Shown in pieces: positions 34,781 through 42,604 of a stretch of 42,889 nt of DNA. The notes under the pieces are model-generated. The model was not told where the DNA came from. It worked only from the letters and a program-made list of their open reading frames with translations, and searched no databases. Where the stretch lies: positions 1 through 42,889 of the forward strand of contig CAYUFB010000009.1 in NCBI GenBank assembly GCA_964444125.1, read 5' to 3'. Source of the DNA: CAYUFB01 sp964444125 (GTDB lineage Bacteria > Patescibacteriota > Dojkabacteria > B142 > JAFGMG01). The number at the start of each line of letters is the position of its first letter. The stretch's first letter is position 1. The position numbers and the translations under genes were made by a program.

Positions 34781-35164
34781 TTATAAATCTTCCTTTCTTA
34801 AATTTGTCATGTAGTATACCTCCATTAGATCCAAATCTGTTTTGGGGAGTTCTCTTTCAATTACTGTCCCACAGTCACTAATCTCAACTTCATCTAATGT
34901 CAACAATATACTTGTCAGCTCATAAACTTTGCCATCTTTTGCTACCCAACAATCTTCCTTTGTGTTGTGACTTTTTAGTATATCAATATGTGTTTGACTA
35001 GAATTAAATAAATCTTCTTGAGTTATTATTATCTCTTCATTTGATTCTTCTTCTGATTGAATATCTTTATCATCTCTTGTAAGTACGTATACAGAACCTA
35101 TAACAACTAAGGCAACAATCAAAAAAATTAACGAATACAAAATTATTTTTTTTCTATTTAACAT
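34781..35164 (-). CDS. Membrane-anchored protein with partial cytochrome b5-like motif
   Basis: A 127-residue protein. Residues about 7-28 form a membrane span (LYSLIFLIVALVVIGSVYVL). An acidic linker follows and then HNTKEDCWVAKDGKVYELT (about 70-88), which closely matches the first half of cytochrome b5 (Hn..dDCWv...g.VYdvT). The following heme-ligand motif HPGG is missing: the sequence reads SILLTLDEVEISDCGT instead, and a Cys appears there. It may have lost heme and kept the fold, perhaps with a disulfide between the two Cys. It stands first in a run with the flavoprotein, lgt and fmt genes. Confidence 0.65.
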   Translation of the reverse strand: MLNRKKIILYSLIFLIVALVVIGSVYVLTRDDKDIQSEEESNEEIIITQEDLFNSSQTHIDILKSHNTKEDCWVAKDGKVYELTSILLTLDEVEISDCGTVIERELPKTDLDLMEVYYMTNLRKEDL

Positions 35165-35189
35165 AAAATTAATTTAATAAGTACTTTTC

Positions 35190-35195
35190 ATTATA
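35190..35195 (-). promoter_or_regulatory. Probable -10 box TATAAT for the 35164-32357 operon
   Basis: On the minus strand TATAAT lies 25 bp before the ATG at 35164, the same spacing as other promoters here. It would serve the tight run cytochrome b5-like, flavoprotein, lgt, fmt. Confidence 0.55.
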
Positions 35196-35235
35196 AAAAA
35201 CCCTACAAGTTTGGTAAAATCAAAAATAGTTAAAA

Positions 35236-35252
35236 GATAGATTTAATCTATC
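35236..35252. promoter_or_regulatory. Perfect 17-bp palindrome in the ileS divergent promoter region
   Basis: GATAGATTTAATCTATC has two 7-bp arms around TTA. It lies in the 147-bp spacer between the divergent 35164 and 35312 genes, about 30 bp upstream of the ileS -10 box. It may bind a dimeric regulator. No T-box leader is recognisable. Confidence 0.4.
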
Positions 35253-35282
35253 ATACATTATTTGATAGAATTTTTCTTTGAT

Positions 35283-35288
35283 TATAAT
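35283..35288 (+). promoter_or_regulatory. Probable -10 box TATAAT for ileS
   Basis: TATAAT is 23 bp before the ATG at 35312. TTGATA (35262-35267) is a possible -35 but the 15-bp spacer is short. Confidence 0.55.
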
Positions 35289-35311
35289 AAAATTATTAAC
35301 TTCCAAATAAA

Positions 35312-38300
35312 ATGGGCGTATTTGACAAAGTAGATCCAAGACAAAACTTCCCTCATCTAGAAGATGAGATCACAAAATTCTGGAAAGAAAACAAGATTTT
35401 TGAAAAGTCAGTAGACCAACGCCCAGCAAAAGATAAATACGTATTCTATGATGGACCTCCATTTATAACAGGCATGCCCCATTATGGGCATCTACTTGGT
35501 AGTATAGCCAAAGACGTAGTGCCTAGATATCAGACCATGAAGGGTAAGAGAGTCGAAAGACGCTGGGGATGGGATTGCCATGGACTTCCTGTTGAAAACA
35601 AAGTCGAAGACAAATTGGGCCTAAAAAATAGACGAGACATTGAAAAGCTTGGGATAGAGAAATTTATAAAAGAATGTTATACATACACCGAAGAAACGAG
35701 CGCAGAATGGAACTGGTATATAGACAAAATTGGCAGATGGGTAGACATGGAGAATAGCTACAGAACAATGGATCAAGATTATATGGAAAGTGTCATCTGG
35801 GTCTTTAAGCAAATTTGGGAAAAAGGCCTAATATACGAAGGCACGAGAGTATCACTATTTTGCACAAGATGTGGTACACCTGTTTCAAATTTTGAAATCG
35901 CCATGGACAATAGCTATGAGGACATGGAAGATCCTGCTGTCACTGTTAAATTCGAAGTCACCAGCCAAGGTGAATACGAAGGCGCATCAATACTTGCCTG
36001 GACTACTACCCCGTGGACATTGCCTTCAAATAGGGCACTAGTTGTAGATAGTGACGCTGAATATGCAATTGTAGATATAACAAGAAATGTAAGTGAACGC
36101 AATAGTGTGACTGCGATACTGGTTGATAGAGAGAAACAAAAAGCAGCTGTGATCAGAAACAAACATGGTCAAAATATACTACCAGGGGGGGGGATTGAGG
36201 CAGAAGAAACTATTGAAGAAGCAATAAAAAGAGAGCTTGAAGAAGAAACCGGATATCAAGATATTGAAATAATCAAAAAACTAGGAACCAACAAATATGC
36301 AGGAAGTTTGCGAAGCAGAGACGTATTACTCGTAGACACCCAATACCATCTAGTCGAACTTAAATCAGGTACTAAAGTTAAACCTACCAAACCCGATGAA
36401 CCAGGCAATCAAGTTGTCTGGATTGATTTGAACAATTTGAGTAATAGTCTTTCATTTGAAGGACCCAAGGTATTTGCCAAAATGATCCAATCGTATTATC
36501 AAGGTGGAGTTATCGAAGAAAAAGATTATATTGAATCAAATTATGAAAGTTTCAAAGAGATCACAAAAGAAAGGGTAATTTTGGCCAAACCGAGAATTGA
36601 AGCAGTACTAGATAGCCAAAATACCGGTATCAAATACGAGATTGTCAAAACGATAAAAGGCAAGGATCTTGTTGGATTGAGCTATAGTGCACCTTTTGAT
36701 TATTTTGTGCCAAATGAAAACGACTGGAAAGTCTATGCTTATGAAGGGATGGTCACTATGGACGAAGGGACTGGGATTGTACACTCTGCTCCAGGATATG
36801 GCGAGATCGATACCAAAATGGGAGAAGAAAATGGCTTAACCTTGATGTTTGCAGTAGACGATGAAGGCAATTTCGTACCTGAGGTAACAGACTATGCAGG
36901 AATCTATATCAAAAAAGCAGACCCGAAGATAATAAGTGATTTGGAAGATAGAGATCTCCTATTTAAAGCCGAAAGAATCAATCACAGATATCCATACTGC
37001 TATAGATGCAAGACTCCATTGATCCAGAAGGCTCAGCCATCTTGGTATCTAAGGATTTCTGATATCAGGCAATCCATGCTTGATTCTAATGAAAATATCA
37101 ATTGGGTACCAGATCACTTAAAAACTGGAAGGTTTAAGAAAGGTATCGAACAAGCTCCTGACTGGGGGATCTCTCGTACCAGATACTGGGCAACACCAAT
37201 GCCAGTCTGGGCATGTACCGGCATGAAAGATGTAAATGATATCAAAATTGTAATGATTCATGGCAATGGCGAAACGACAGACACAACTCAACCAAGAAGC
37301 TTTTTTCCATATTTGATGAAGGAATTTAAGAAACTGGGGATCAATGCCCAGGCCCCTTTCATGCCGGAGCCTGAGATTGCGCCGGAGGATTTGTGGCTTA
37401 AACACATGGAAGAAGAATCCAAAGTTGATGAAAACACTATAGTAATTGGCACATCCTCCGGCGCTGTCGCTGCGATGAGATATGCCGAAACACATAAGGT
37501 CAAAGGGCTTATACTTGTTGCACCTTGTTACAGCGACCTCGACAATGAGAATGAGAAAAGAAGTGGCTTCTATGACACTCCATGGCTTTGGGATAAAATC
37601 AAAGCGAACACGGACTGGATCATACAATATCATTCCAAAGACGATCCATTTATACCAGTCGATCATGCACAATTTATCAGTGATCAATTAGATACAGATT
37701 TTAGGTTGAAAGACAATGAAGGACATTTTTCTTCATCGCTCGATGGCAAAAACACCTTCCCAGAAATTGTCGAAGACGTTAAAGCTAAGCTTGGATTTAC
37801 AAATTGTGATCACAAGGAAGTATTTGGCTCAATTGAAGAAATTGAAAAAAGATCAGGAATGAAAGTCACTAATTTGCACAGGCCGTATATTGATGAGATT
37901 CTATTTGACTGCCCGAAATGTGGTGGAATTGTCAAAAGGATTCCAGAAGTACTTGATGTGTGGCTTGATTCTGGATCCATGCCATATGCCCAAGAACATT
38001 ATCCATTCCAGAACAAACAAGAGTTTGAGGCAAATTATCCAGCCGACTATATTGTCGAATACATCGGGCAAACCAGAGCTTGGTTTTATGTAATGCATGC
38101 AGTATCCAATGCCCTATTTGGCAAAGAGAGTTTCAAGAACGTGATTACTACAGGTGTCATGGCCGGAACTGATGGAAGGAAAATGAGCAAAAGTTATGGA
38201 AACTATCCTGATCCAAAGATGGTACTAGAGAAATACGGCGCTGAGGCTATGAGATTGTATTTCATGGGAAGCCCAATTATGGTTGGTGAGAACATGAATG

Positions 38301-39427
38301 TATCAGAAGAAGGAATGAAAGAACAATTAAAATCATTTATTCTGCCACTTTGGAATAGTTATAGTTATTTTGTAACATATGCCAATATCCACAACTGGAA
38401 GCCACGACCAAGCTTGGTACACAAAAAGCAAAAAGTTGAAGATAATGTTAAATCTGTCGAAGGCAAAACAATTGATACATATTGGTACAAAGTGCCATTT
38501 GGGGATGATCTAAATATGCTTGATAGTTGGGTCATTGCAAGACTTGAACAGACAATAAGAAATGTCACAATGGCTCTTGATGAATACAATCTACCTGCAG
38601 CAGTTAGGGAATATCCTGAATTTATTCAAGATTTATCGAAATGGTATATCAGACGAAGCAGAACCAGATTTATAGAAGGTGATGTACAGGCTCTTGATAC
38701 ACTTTATTATGTGCTTGTTGAATTCGTCAAACTACTTGCCCCTTTCGCACCATTTATCACTGAAAACATTTGGCAAAATCTTGTAGCAAAGAGGTTAGAT
38801 GATCTAGAAGAATCGGTCCATCTTTCAGATTTTCCTAAAGACGATATGGAATTTATCGAAAAATCTCAAAATATATTGCATGGAATGGAAATAGTTAGGG
38901 AGATAGTAACTTTGGGTCAAAACATTCGTGTAGAAAATGGTCTAAAAGTCAGACAACCACTATCTGAGATAGAGATAAAAATCAATGCAAAACCTGGAGA
39001 AGACAAGGAACTTGACGACTGGATGAAAGAGCTTATCCAGGATGAATTAAATATCAAACTTGTCGAAGAGGATATTAACTTAAATCATGGCGATGGCTGG
39101 TTTAGTGCCAAATCATCAAAAACGAATCTAGAAATAGCAATCGATGGAAATATCACAGATGCCTTAAAGCGAGAGGGCCTATTTAGGGAATTCGTACGTT
39201 TTGTTCAAGCACAAAGAAAAGCACAAAAATTCGATATTGAAGCAAAAATTAATATTGAGATAACTACGAAGGACATGAATATGCTTGTAATGCTAAGTGA
39301 GTTTGATGATCAGATCAAAAATGCAACAGGCACTATTGATATCAAAGTCAACAAGCAAGATCCTCAAAATATCTCGAAGATTAATGAAATCGAAGCGGAG
39401 ATTAGAGTATTGAGCTTTGAGCATTGA
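35312..39427 (+). CDS. ileS: Isoleucyl-tRNA synthetase with inserted Nudix and serine-hydrolase domains
   Basis: A 1371-residue class I synthetase; relatives have about 1000-1050. PHYGHLLGS (HIGH motif, about residue 54) and KMSKS (about 957) are intact, as are the editing motifs AWTTTPWTLPSN and GTGIVHSAPGYGE, the zinc sites (PYCYRCKTP; FDCPKCGG), and the C-terminal anticodon-binding domain. Two extra domains break the core. Residues about 260-400 in the editing domain are a Nudix hydrolase with a perfect box (GGIEAEETIEEAIKRELEEE, 293-312, then TGY). Residues about 636-829 are an RBBP9-like alpha/beta hydrolase (IVMIHGNGE, GTSSGAV with Ser715, an Asp in SKDDPF, His in NEGHF), placed between WAC and TNCDHKEVFGS, which rejoin into a normal zinc knuckle. 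The C-terminus (RVLSFEH) and stop come from heptad repeats. Confidence 0.93.
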   Translation: MGVFDKVDPRQNFPHLEDEITKFWKENKIFEKSVDQRPAKDKYVFYDGPPFITGMPHYGHLLGSIAKDVVPRYQTMKGKRVERRWGWDCHGLPVENKVEDKLGLKNRRDIEKLGIEKFIKECYTYTEETSAEWNWYIDKIGRWVDMENSYRTMDQDYMESVIWVFKQIWEKGLIYEGTRVSLFCTRCGTPVSNFEIAMDNSYEDMEDPAVTVKFEVTSQGEYEGASILAWTTTPWTLPSNRALVVDSDAEYAIVDITRNVSERNSVTAILVDREKQKAAVIRNKHGQNILPGGGIEAEETIEEAIKRELEEETGYQDIEIIKKLGTNKYAGSLRSRDVLLVDTQYHLVELKSGTKVKPTKPDEPGNQVVWIDLNNLSNSLSFEGPKVFAKMIQSYYQGGVIEEKDYIESNYESFKEITKERVILAKPRIEAVLDSQNTGIKYEIVKTIKGKDLVGLSYSAPFDYFVPNENDWKVYAYEGMVTMDEGTGIVHSAPGYGEIDTKMGEENGLTLMFAVDDEGNFVPEVTDYAGIYIKKADPKIISDLEDRDLLFKAERINHRYPYCYRCKTPLIQKAQPSWYLRISDIRQSMLDSNENINWVPDHLKTGRFKKGIEQAPDWGISRTRYWATPMPVWACTGMKDVNDIKIVMIHGNGETTDTTQPRSFFPYLMKEFKKLGINAQAPFMPEPEIAPEDLWLKHMEEESKVDENTIVIGTSSGAVAAMRYAETHKVKGLILVAPCYSDLDNENEKRSGFYDTPWLWDKIKANTDWIIQYHSKDDPFIPVDHAQFISDQLDTDFRLKDNEGHFSSSLDGKNTFPEIVEDVKAKLGFTNCDHKEVFGSIEEIEKRSGMKVTNLHRPYIDEILFDCPKCGGIVKRIPEVLDVWLDSGSMPYAQEHYPFQNKQEFEANYPADYIVEYIGQTRAWFYVMHAVSNALFGKESFKNVITTGVMAGTDGRKMSKSYGNYPDPKMVLEKYGAEAMRLYFMGSPIMVGENMNVSEEGMKEQLKSFILPLWNSYSYFVTYANIHNWKPRPSLVHKKQKVEDNVKSVEGKTIDTYWYKVPFGDDLNMLDSWVIARLEQTIRNVTMALDEYNLPAAVREYPEFIQDLSKWYIRRSRTRFIEGDVQALDTLYYVLVEFVKLLAPFAPFITENIWQNLVAKRLDDLEESVHLSDFPKDDMEFIEKSQNILHGMEIVREIVTLGQNIRVENGLKVRQPLSEIEIKINAKPGEDKELDDWMKELIQDELNIKLVEEDINLNHGDGWFSAKSSKTNLEIAIDGNITDALKREGLFREFVRFVQAQRKAQKFDIEAKINIEITTKDMNMLVMLSEFDDQIKNATGTIDIKVNKQDPQNISKINEIEAEIRVLSFEH
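36185..36193 (+). repeat. G9 homopolymer in ileS
   Basis: Nine G in a row encode the three Gly that open the Nudix box. Such a run is unexpected in an AT-rich genome and is prone to slippage, in the cell or in sequencing. The present length keeps the frame. Confidence 0.9.
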
Positions 39428-39474
39428 GCGAAGGCGAGAGTATTGAGTGATGAGTATTGAGTTATGAGTGTTGA
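39407..39474 (+). repeat. Heptad array, GYNNTSA orientation, starting inside ileS
   Basis: Units GTATTGA, GCTTTGA, GCATTGA (39407-39427) code for the last ileS residues and its stop. A 12-nt irregular piece follows, then GTATTGA, GTGATGA, GTATTGA, GTTATGA, GTGTTGA (39440-39474). Confidence 0.85.
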
Positions 39475-39494
39475 GCAATACAGAAAGTATATAG

Positions 39495-39598
39495 TATCCA
39501 AGAACGACATTGACGTCATTCTGAACTTGTTTCAGAATCCCCAAATCAAGAATCTTAGATTCTGAAACAAGTTCATAATGACGTTTTGAGGTGTACAA
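39495..39598. repeat. 104-bp hairpin element, copy A
   Basis: It holds two 25-bp arms (39515-39539 and 39558-39582) that pair with one mismatch around an 18-nt loop. Each arm begins or ends with GTCATTCTGAAC. Copy B (42732-42835) is the same element in the opposite orientation, with four differences in 104 bp. Confidence 0.9.
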
Positions 39599-39600
39599 GG

Positions 39601-39656
39601 CTGAAGGCTCAATACTCAAAACTTGATACTCCCTGCTCTCTGCTGTAGACTATTTT
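39601..39656 (-). repeat. Heptad array, complementary orientation (8 units)
   Basis: Units CTGAAGG, CTCAATA, CTCAAAA, CTTGATA, CTCCCTG, CTCTCTG, CTGTAGA, CTATTTT stay in phase. They begin 2 bp after hairpin copy A and end about 30 bp before lepB, so the lepB promoter probably overlaps them (TAATAA at 39659-39664 is 24 bp from its ATG). Confidence 0.8.
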
Positions 39657-39688
39657 CGTAATAAATACTTTTTCAATCAAGATTCTTT

Positions 39689-40351
39689 ATGAGTAACGAT
39701 AATCCGTTTTTTTATAATCCTCCAAAAGAAGCCATCAAAGGTGGAGTAATTGTTGATATTATGCAGGTAATAGTCATTGCCCTTGCAATCTGTGTATTTA
39801 TATATGTTTTTTTGGCAATACCCAATCAAGTTGATGGGCAATCAATGGAGCCCAATTTCCATCACAACGAATTCTTGCTCACAAATAAGCTTATACAAAT
39901 AATTGGAGATACCAGCATTGGTGAAAAGCTTAATTACAATTATCAAAGAGGCGATGTGGTCATTTTTCAGTTGCCAGATGAACCGGATTACATAAAAAGA
40001 GTGATTGCAACTCCAGGAGATACTATCAAGATTGAAGATAACCATCCAGTTGTTAATGGTGAAGTGATTTTCGAATCATATATCCCAAGCACAAAAAAAA
40101 CATTTGGTGGCACTTTTTTGCGAGAAGGCGAAGAGAAAACAGTTCCTGCGGATCACTATTTTGTTATGGGAGATAATAGAGAGGCAAGCAAAGACTCCAG
40201 GACAACAGATGTTGCCTTCGTGCATAGAAAGTATTTCAAAGGGAGAGTGTTTTTGAGACTTTTTCCGCTTAATAGTTTTGGATTAATTGGTCGTGGAGAA
40301 TTTCAAAGCGAATCTGAAAACAAAACTAGTTTAACAAACTATCTATGGTAA
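39689..40351 (+). CDS. lepB: Signal peptidase I
   Basis: A 220-residue membrane protease that removes signal peptides outside the membrane. One span at about residues 24-46 (VIVIALAICVFIYVFLAIP) is followed by the catalytic Ser in DGQSMEPNF (about 52), the catalytic Lys in YIKRVIATPGD (about 112), and the family box MGDNREASKDSR. All key residues are present and the length is usual. Its likely clients here include the amidase-subtilase protein. It overlaps parA by 7 bp. Confidence 0.93.
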   Translation: MSNDNPFFYNPPKEAIKGGVIVDIMQVIVIALAICVFIYVFLAIPNQVDGQSMEPNFHHNEFLLTNKLIQIIGDTSIGEKLNYNYQRGDVVIFQLPDEPDYIKRVIATPGDTIKIEDNHPVVNGEVIFESYIPSTKKTFGGTFLREGEEKTVPADHYFVMGDNREASKDSRTTDVAFVHRKYFKGRVFLRLFPLNSFGLIGRGEFQSESENKTSLTNYLW

Positions 40352-41103
40352 TAAGCTTCATAAACCAAAAAGGGGGTGTAGGCAAAACTACTTCTGCTAT
40401 AAATGTTGGATTTTTTCTTGCACAAAAAGGCAAAAAGGTACTATTGCTTGATATCGATCCTCAATCAAATCTGACATCAGGCTTAGGATTTCTTGCGGAT
40501 AAAAAAGAAAGAGACGGGATCTATGAAGTATTAACCAAAAAATCCAAAATAACCGAATCCTTTTATAGCACAAAAACTTCCAATCTATATCTAATCCCTG
40601 CTCATATCAAACTAGCAGGAGCTGAGATAGAACTAGTTGGCGCACTTTCTCGTGAGACAATTTTGAAAAATCAATTAGAAGAAATAAAAAACCAGTTTGA
40701 TTACATCATTATTGACTGTCCCCCATCCCTAGGGCTTCTTACTATAAATGCCTTGACTGCAAGCGACTATGCCGTCATACCTGTTCAGTGCGAATACTTT
40801 GCCCTTGAAGGGCTAGGCCAACTAGTCAATACGATTAACTTGATTAAGAAAAACTTGAACCCATCACTAAGTATTGGAGGGGTAATCATGACTATGTTTG
40901 ATACAAGGACCAAATTATCAAAAGAAGTTGTCGATGAGGTTAGAAGAGTTTTCAAATCCAAAGTATTTGAAACAATAGTCCCTCGCAATATCAGATTATC
41001 CGAAGCGCCTTCTCATGGCAAACCAATAGAAGTGTATGCACCAAAATCATCAGGTGCCAAAGCTTATGATAATTTGACAGATGAAATATTAAAAAATTTA
41101 TAA
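40345..41103 (+). CDS. parA: Chromosome partitioning ATPase ParA/Soj
   Basis: A 252-residue ATPase. The deviant Walker A KGGVGKTTSAIN is at about residues 9-20, then LLLDIDPQSNLTSGLG, the Walker B region YIIIDCPPSLGLLT, and ALEGLGQL, all typical of Soj. With ParB it separates origin regions. It overlaps lepB by 7 bp and shares one base with the methyltransferase start (TAATG). Confidence 0.94.
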   Translation: MVISFINQKGGVGKTTSAINVGFFLAQKGKKVLLLDIDPQSNLTSGLGFLADKKERDGIYEVLTKKSKITESFYSTKTSNLYLIPAHIKLAGAEIELVGALSRETILKNQLEEIKNQFDYIIIDCPPSLGLLTINALTASDYAVIPVQCEYFALEGLGQLVNTINLIKKNLNPSLSIGGVIMTMFDTRTKLSKEVVDEVRRVFKSKVFETIVPRNIRLSEAPSHGKPIEVYAPKSSGAKAYDNLTDEILKNL

Positions 41104-41681
41104 TGAATACACATCCTTGGTCACAATTCTATAACGATTATGGTAGATTTTATCTCCTGCCTCACACAGGGATAAATAAATTTGTTAATCTATGTCATAA
41201 ATTCGGATACACAAAGATCCTAGATATGGGCTGTGGAAGTGGCAGACATATAGTAGAACTAGCTGGGCGTGGTTTTGATGTAACCGGAATTGACCTCTCA
41301 CCTTCTGCAGCGCAACTTGCAGAAAGTTGGCTTAATCAAAAAAATCTAAAAGGACAGGTAATTGTCGGAGACTTTGACGATGAAGTACCCGATTTCGAGG
41401 ATAATACTTTTCAGGCTATTCTTGCAGTTAATTCTCTAGAATATGGGGAAGAAGGAGAACTTGATTATAATTTGTTACAAATAAACAGGCTTCTTAAATC
41501 TAAAGGTTTGATTTTTCTTGTATTTAGATCCAAAGAGACAACTCTGAAACACGTTGATGTGCCTATTCAATTTCTTGATGAAGAAAGTTTACGAAAAAAA
41601 ATTAATATTCATTTCAAAATCCTTGATTTCAGCCAGGATAATGACAAAAATTTTGTCATTTATGCTCAAAAGAAAAGTTAG
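41103..41681 (+). CDS. Class I SAM-dependent methyltransferase
   Basis: A 192-residue protein. The SAM-binding motif ILDMGCGSGRHIVELAGRG (about residues 40-58) is followed by VTGIDLSPSAAQLAE, a likely motif II/IV region (GDFDDEVPDFEDNTFQAILAVNSLEYG), and INRLLKSKGLIFLVF. It resembles small-molecule or unassigned methyltransferases (Methyltransf_11/25). Substrate unknown. It lies between parA and parB, starting on the last base of parA, so it is probably co-transcribed with partition genes. Confidence 0.82.
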   Translation: MNTHPWSQFYNDYGRFYLLPHTGINKFVNLCHKFGYTKILDMGCGSGRHIVELAGRGFDVTGIDLSPSAAQLAESWLNQKNLKGQVIVGDFDDEVPDFEDNTFQAILAVNSLEYGEEGELDYNLLQINRLLKSKGLIFLVFRSKETTLKHVDVPIQFLDEESLRKKINIHFKILDFSQDNDKNFVIYAQKKS

Positions 41682-41717
41682 TATTAGACAGAAAGATTAT
41701 TAATTTGTAAACTAGAA

Positions 41718-41723
41718 TATAGT
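41718..41723 (+). promoter_or_regulatory. Probable -10 box TATAGT for parB
   Basis: TATAGT lies 26 bp before the ATG at 41750, matching the common spacing in this window, and suggests that parB has its own promoter as well as read-through from parA. Confidence 0.4.
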
Positions 41724-41749
41724 AATTTTATGTATTAATCGAAGAAAAT

Positions 41750-42604
41750 ATGGCAAATAAAAGTTTGGGATCAGGACTTGCGGCATTAATTCCTGAGGAG
41801 AATTTAGACAATATTGAGCAAGCATACATGCCCAATTTGGATATTGATAGAATTGTTCCAAATCCGTACCAGCCTAGAGTTGAATTTAATCCCGAAGAAT
41901 TATTGGAACTTGCAGATTCGATTAGAGAGCACGGAGTGATTGAGCCATTGATCGTGACTAAGACCAAAGATGCTAAATTTCATCTAATTGCTGGAGAAAG
42001 AAGATGGAGAGCTTCTAAGCTTGCTAAACTAAAAACAGTACCTGCTGTAATCAAGGAAGCTTCTCCTCAACAGGTACTTGAGCTTGCTGTTGTAGAAAAT
42101 ATTCAAAGAGCTGATTTGAACCCATTAGAAGAAGCGATGGCCTTTTTTCAATTGGCCGAAAAATTCAAACTTACTCATGATGAGATAGCCAGAAAAATGG
42201 GTTTAAGCAGACCTGCTATTGCAAATAAGATTAGACTTCTAAATCTGCCCGATGAATTGAAAAAAGGCTTGCTTGAAGCGAAATTATCGGAAGGACATGC
42301 AAGGGCACTACTTGGTCTTGAAAGCAAAGATGCTATGCTTGCGGCATACAAAATTGTCCTTAGAGATGGACTTAGTGTTAGAGCTGTTGAAGAATTGGTT
42401 AGAAGATTGAATCAAGGGCACAAAACCCAGCGTAGAGTGACAAGCAGGTTGCTTGATAATTTCACTCAAGAGGTAGAGACAACCCTGAAATCTACTTATG
42501 GCAAAGGAGTGAAATTATACAGATCCCAAAAAGGCGGCAAAATTGTCATCCCCTTTAGTTCTGATGAGGAATTGAAGAAGATATATAAAACAATAACTAA
42601 GTAG
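41750..42604 (+). CDS. parB: Chromosome partitioning protein ParB/Spo0J
   Basis: A 284-residue DNA-binding CTPase switch. N-terminal LGSGLAALIPEE is the usual ParA-contact start. The CTP-binding boxes are NPYQPRVEF, LIAGERRWRASKLA (about residues 82-95) and ENIQRADLNPLEEA. The helix-turn-helix is THDEIARKMGLSRPAIANKIRLL (described in two parts: THDEIARKMG and LSRPAIANKIRL). A C-terminal dimerisation part ends the protein. No parS-like palindrome was noticed in the window. A heptad array begins at the last base of its stop codon. Confidence 0.93.
   Translation: MANKSLGSGLAALIPEENLDNIEQAYMPNLDIDRIVPNPYQPRVEFNPEELLELADSIREHGVIEPLIVTKTKDAKFHLIAGERRWRASKLAKLKTVPAVIKEASPQQVLELAVVENIQRADLNPLEEAMAFFQLAEKFKLTHDEIARKMGLSRPAIANKIRLLNLPDELKKGLLEAKLSEGHARALLGLESKDAMLAAYKIVLRDGLSVRAVEELVRRLNQGHKTQRRVTSRLLDNFTQEVETTLKSTYGKGVKLYRSQKGGKIVIPFSSDEELKKIYKTITK

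Noticed and set aside
35165..35311. T-box leader for ileS
   Set aside because: The spacer is only 147 bp, no T-box core sequence or terminator is visible, and a -10 box lies 23 bp before the ATG.
37118..37687. A 189-codon minus-strand open frame inside ileS
   Set aside because: It lies wholly within the hydrolase insertion, whose plus-strand protein has clear catalytic motifs; the minus-strand product has no recognisable feature.
39515..39582. Intrinsic terminator for ileS
   Set aside because: The hairpin is long and AT-rich, has no T tract directly after the second arm, and recurs as a mobile-looking element.
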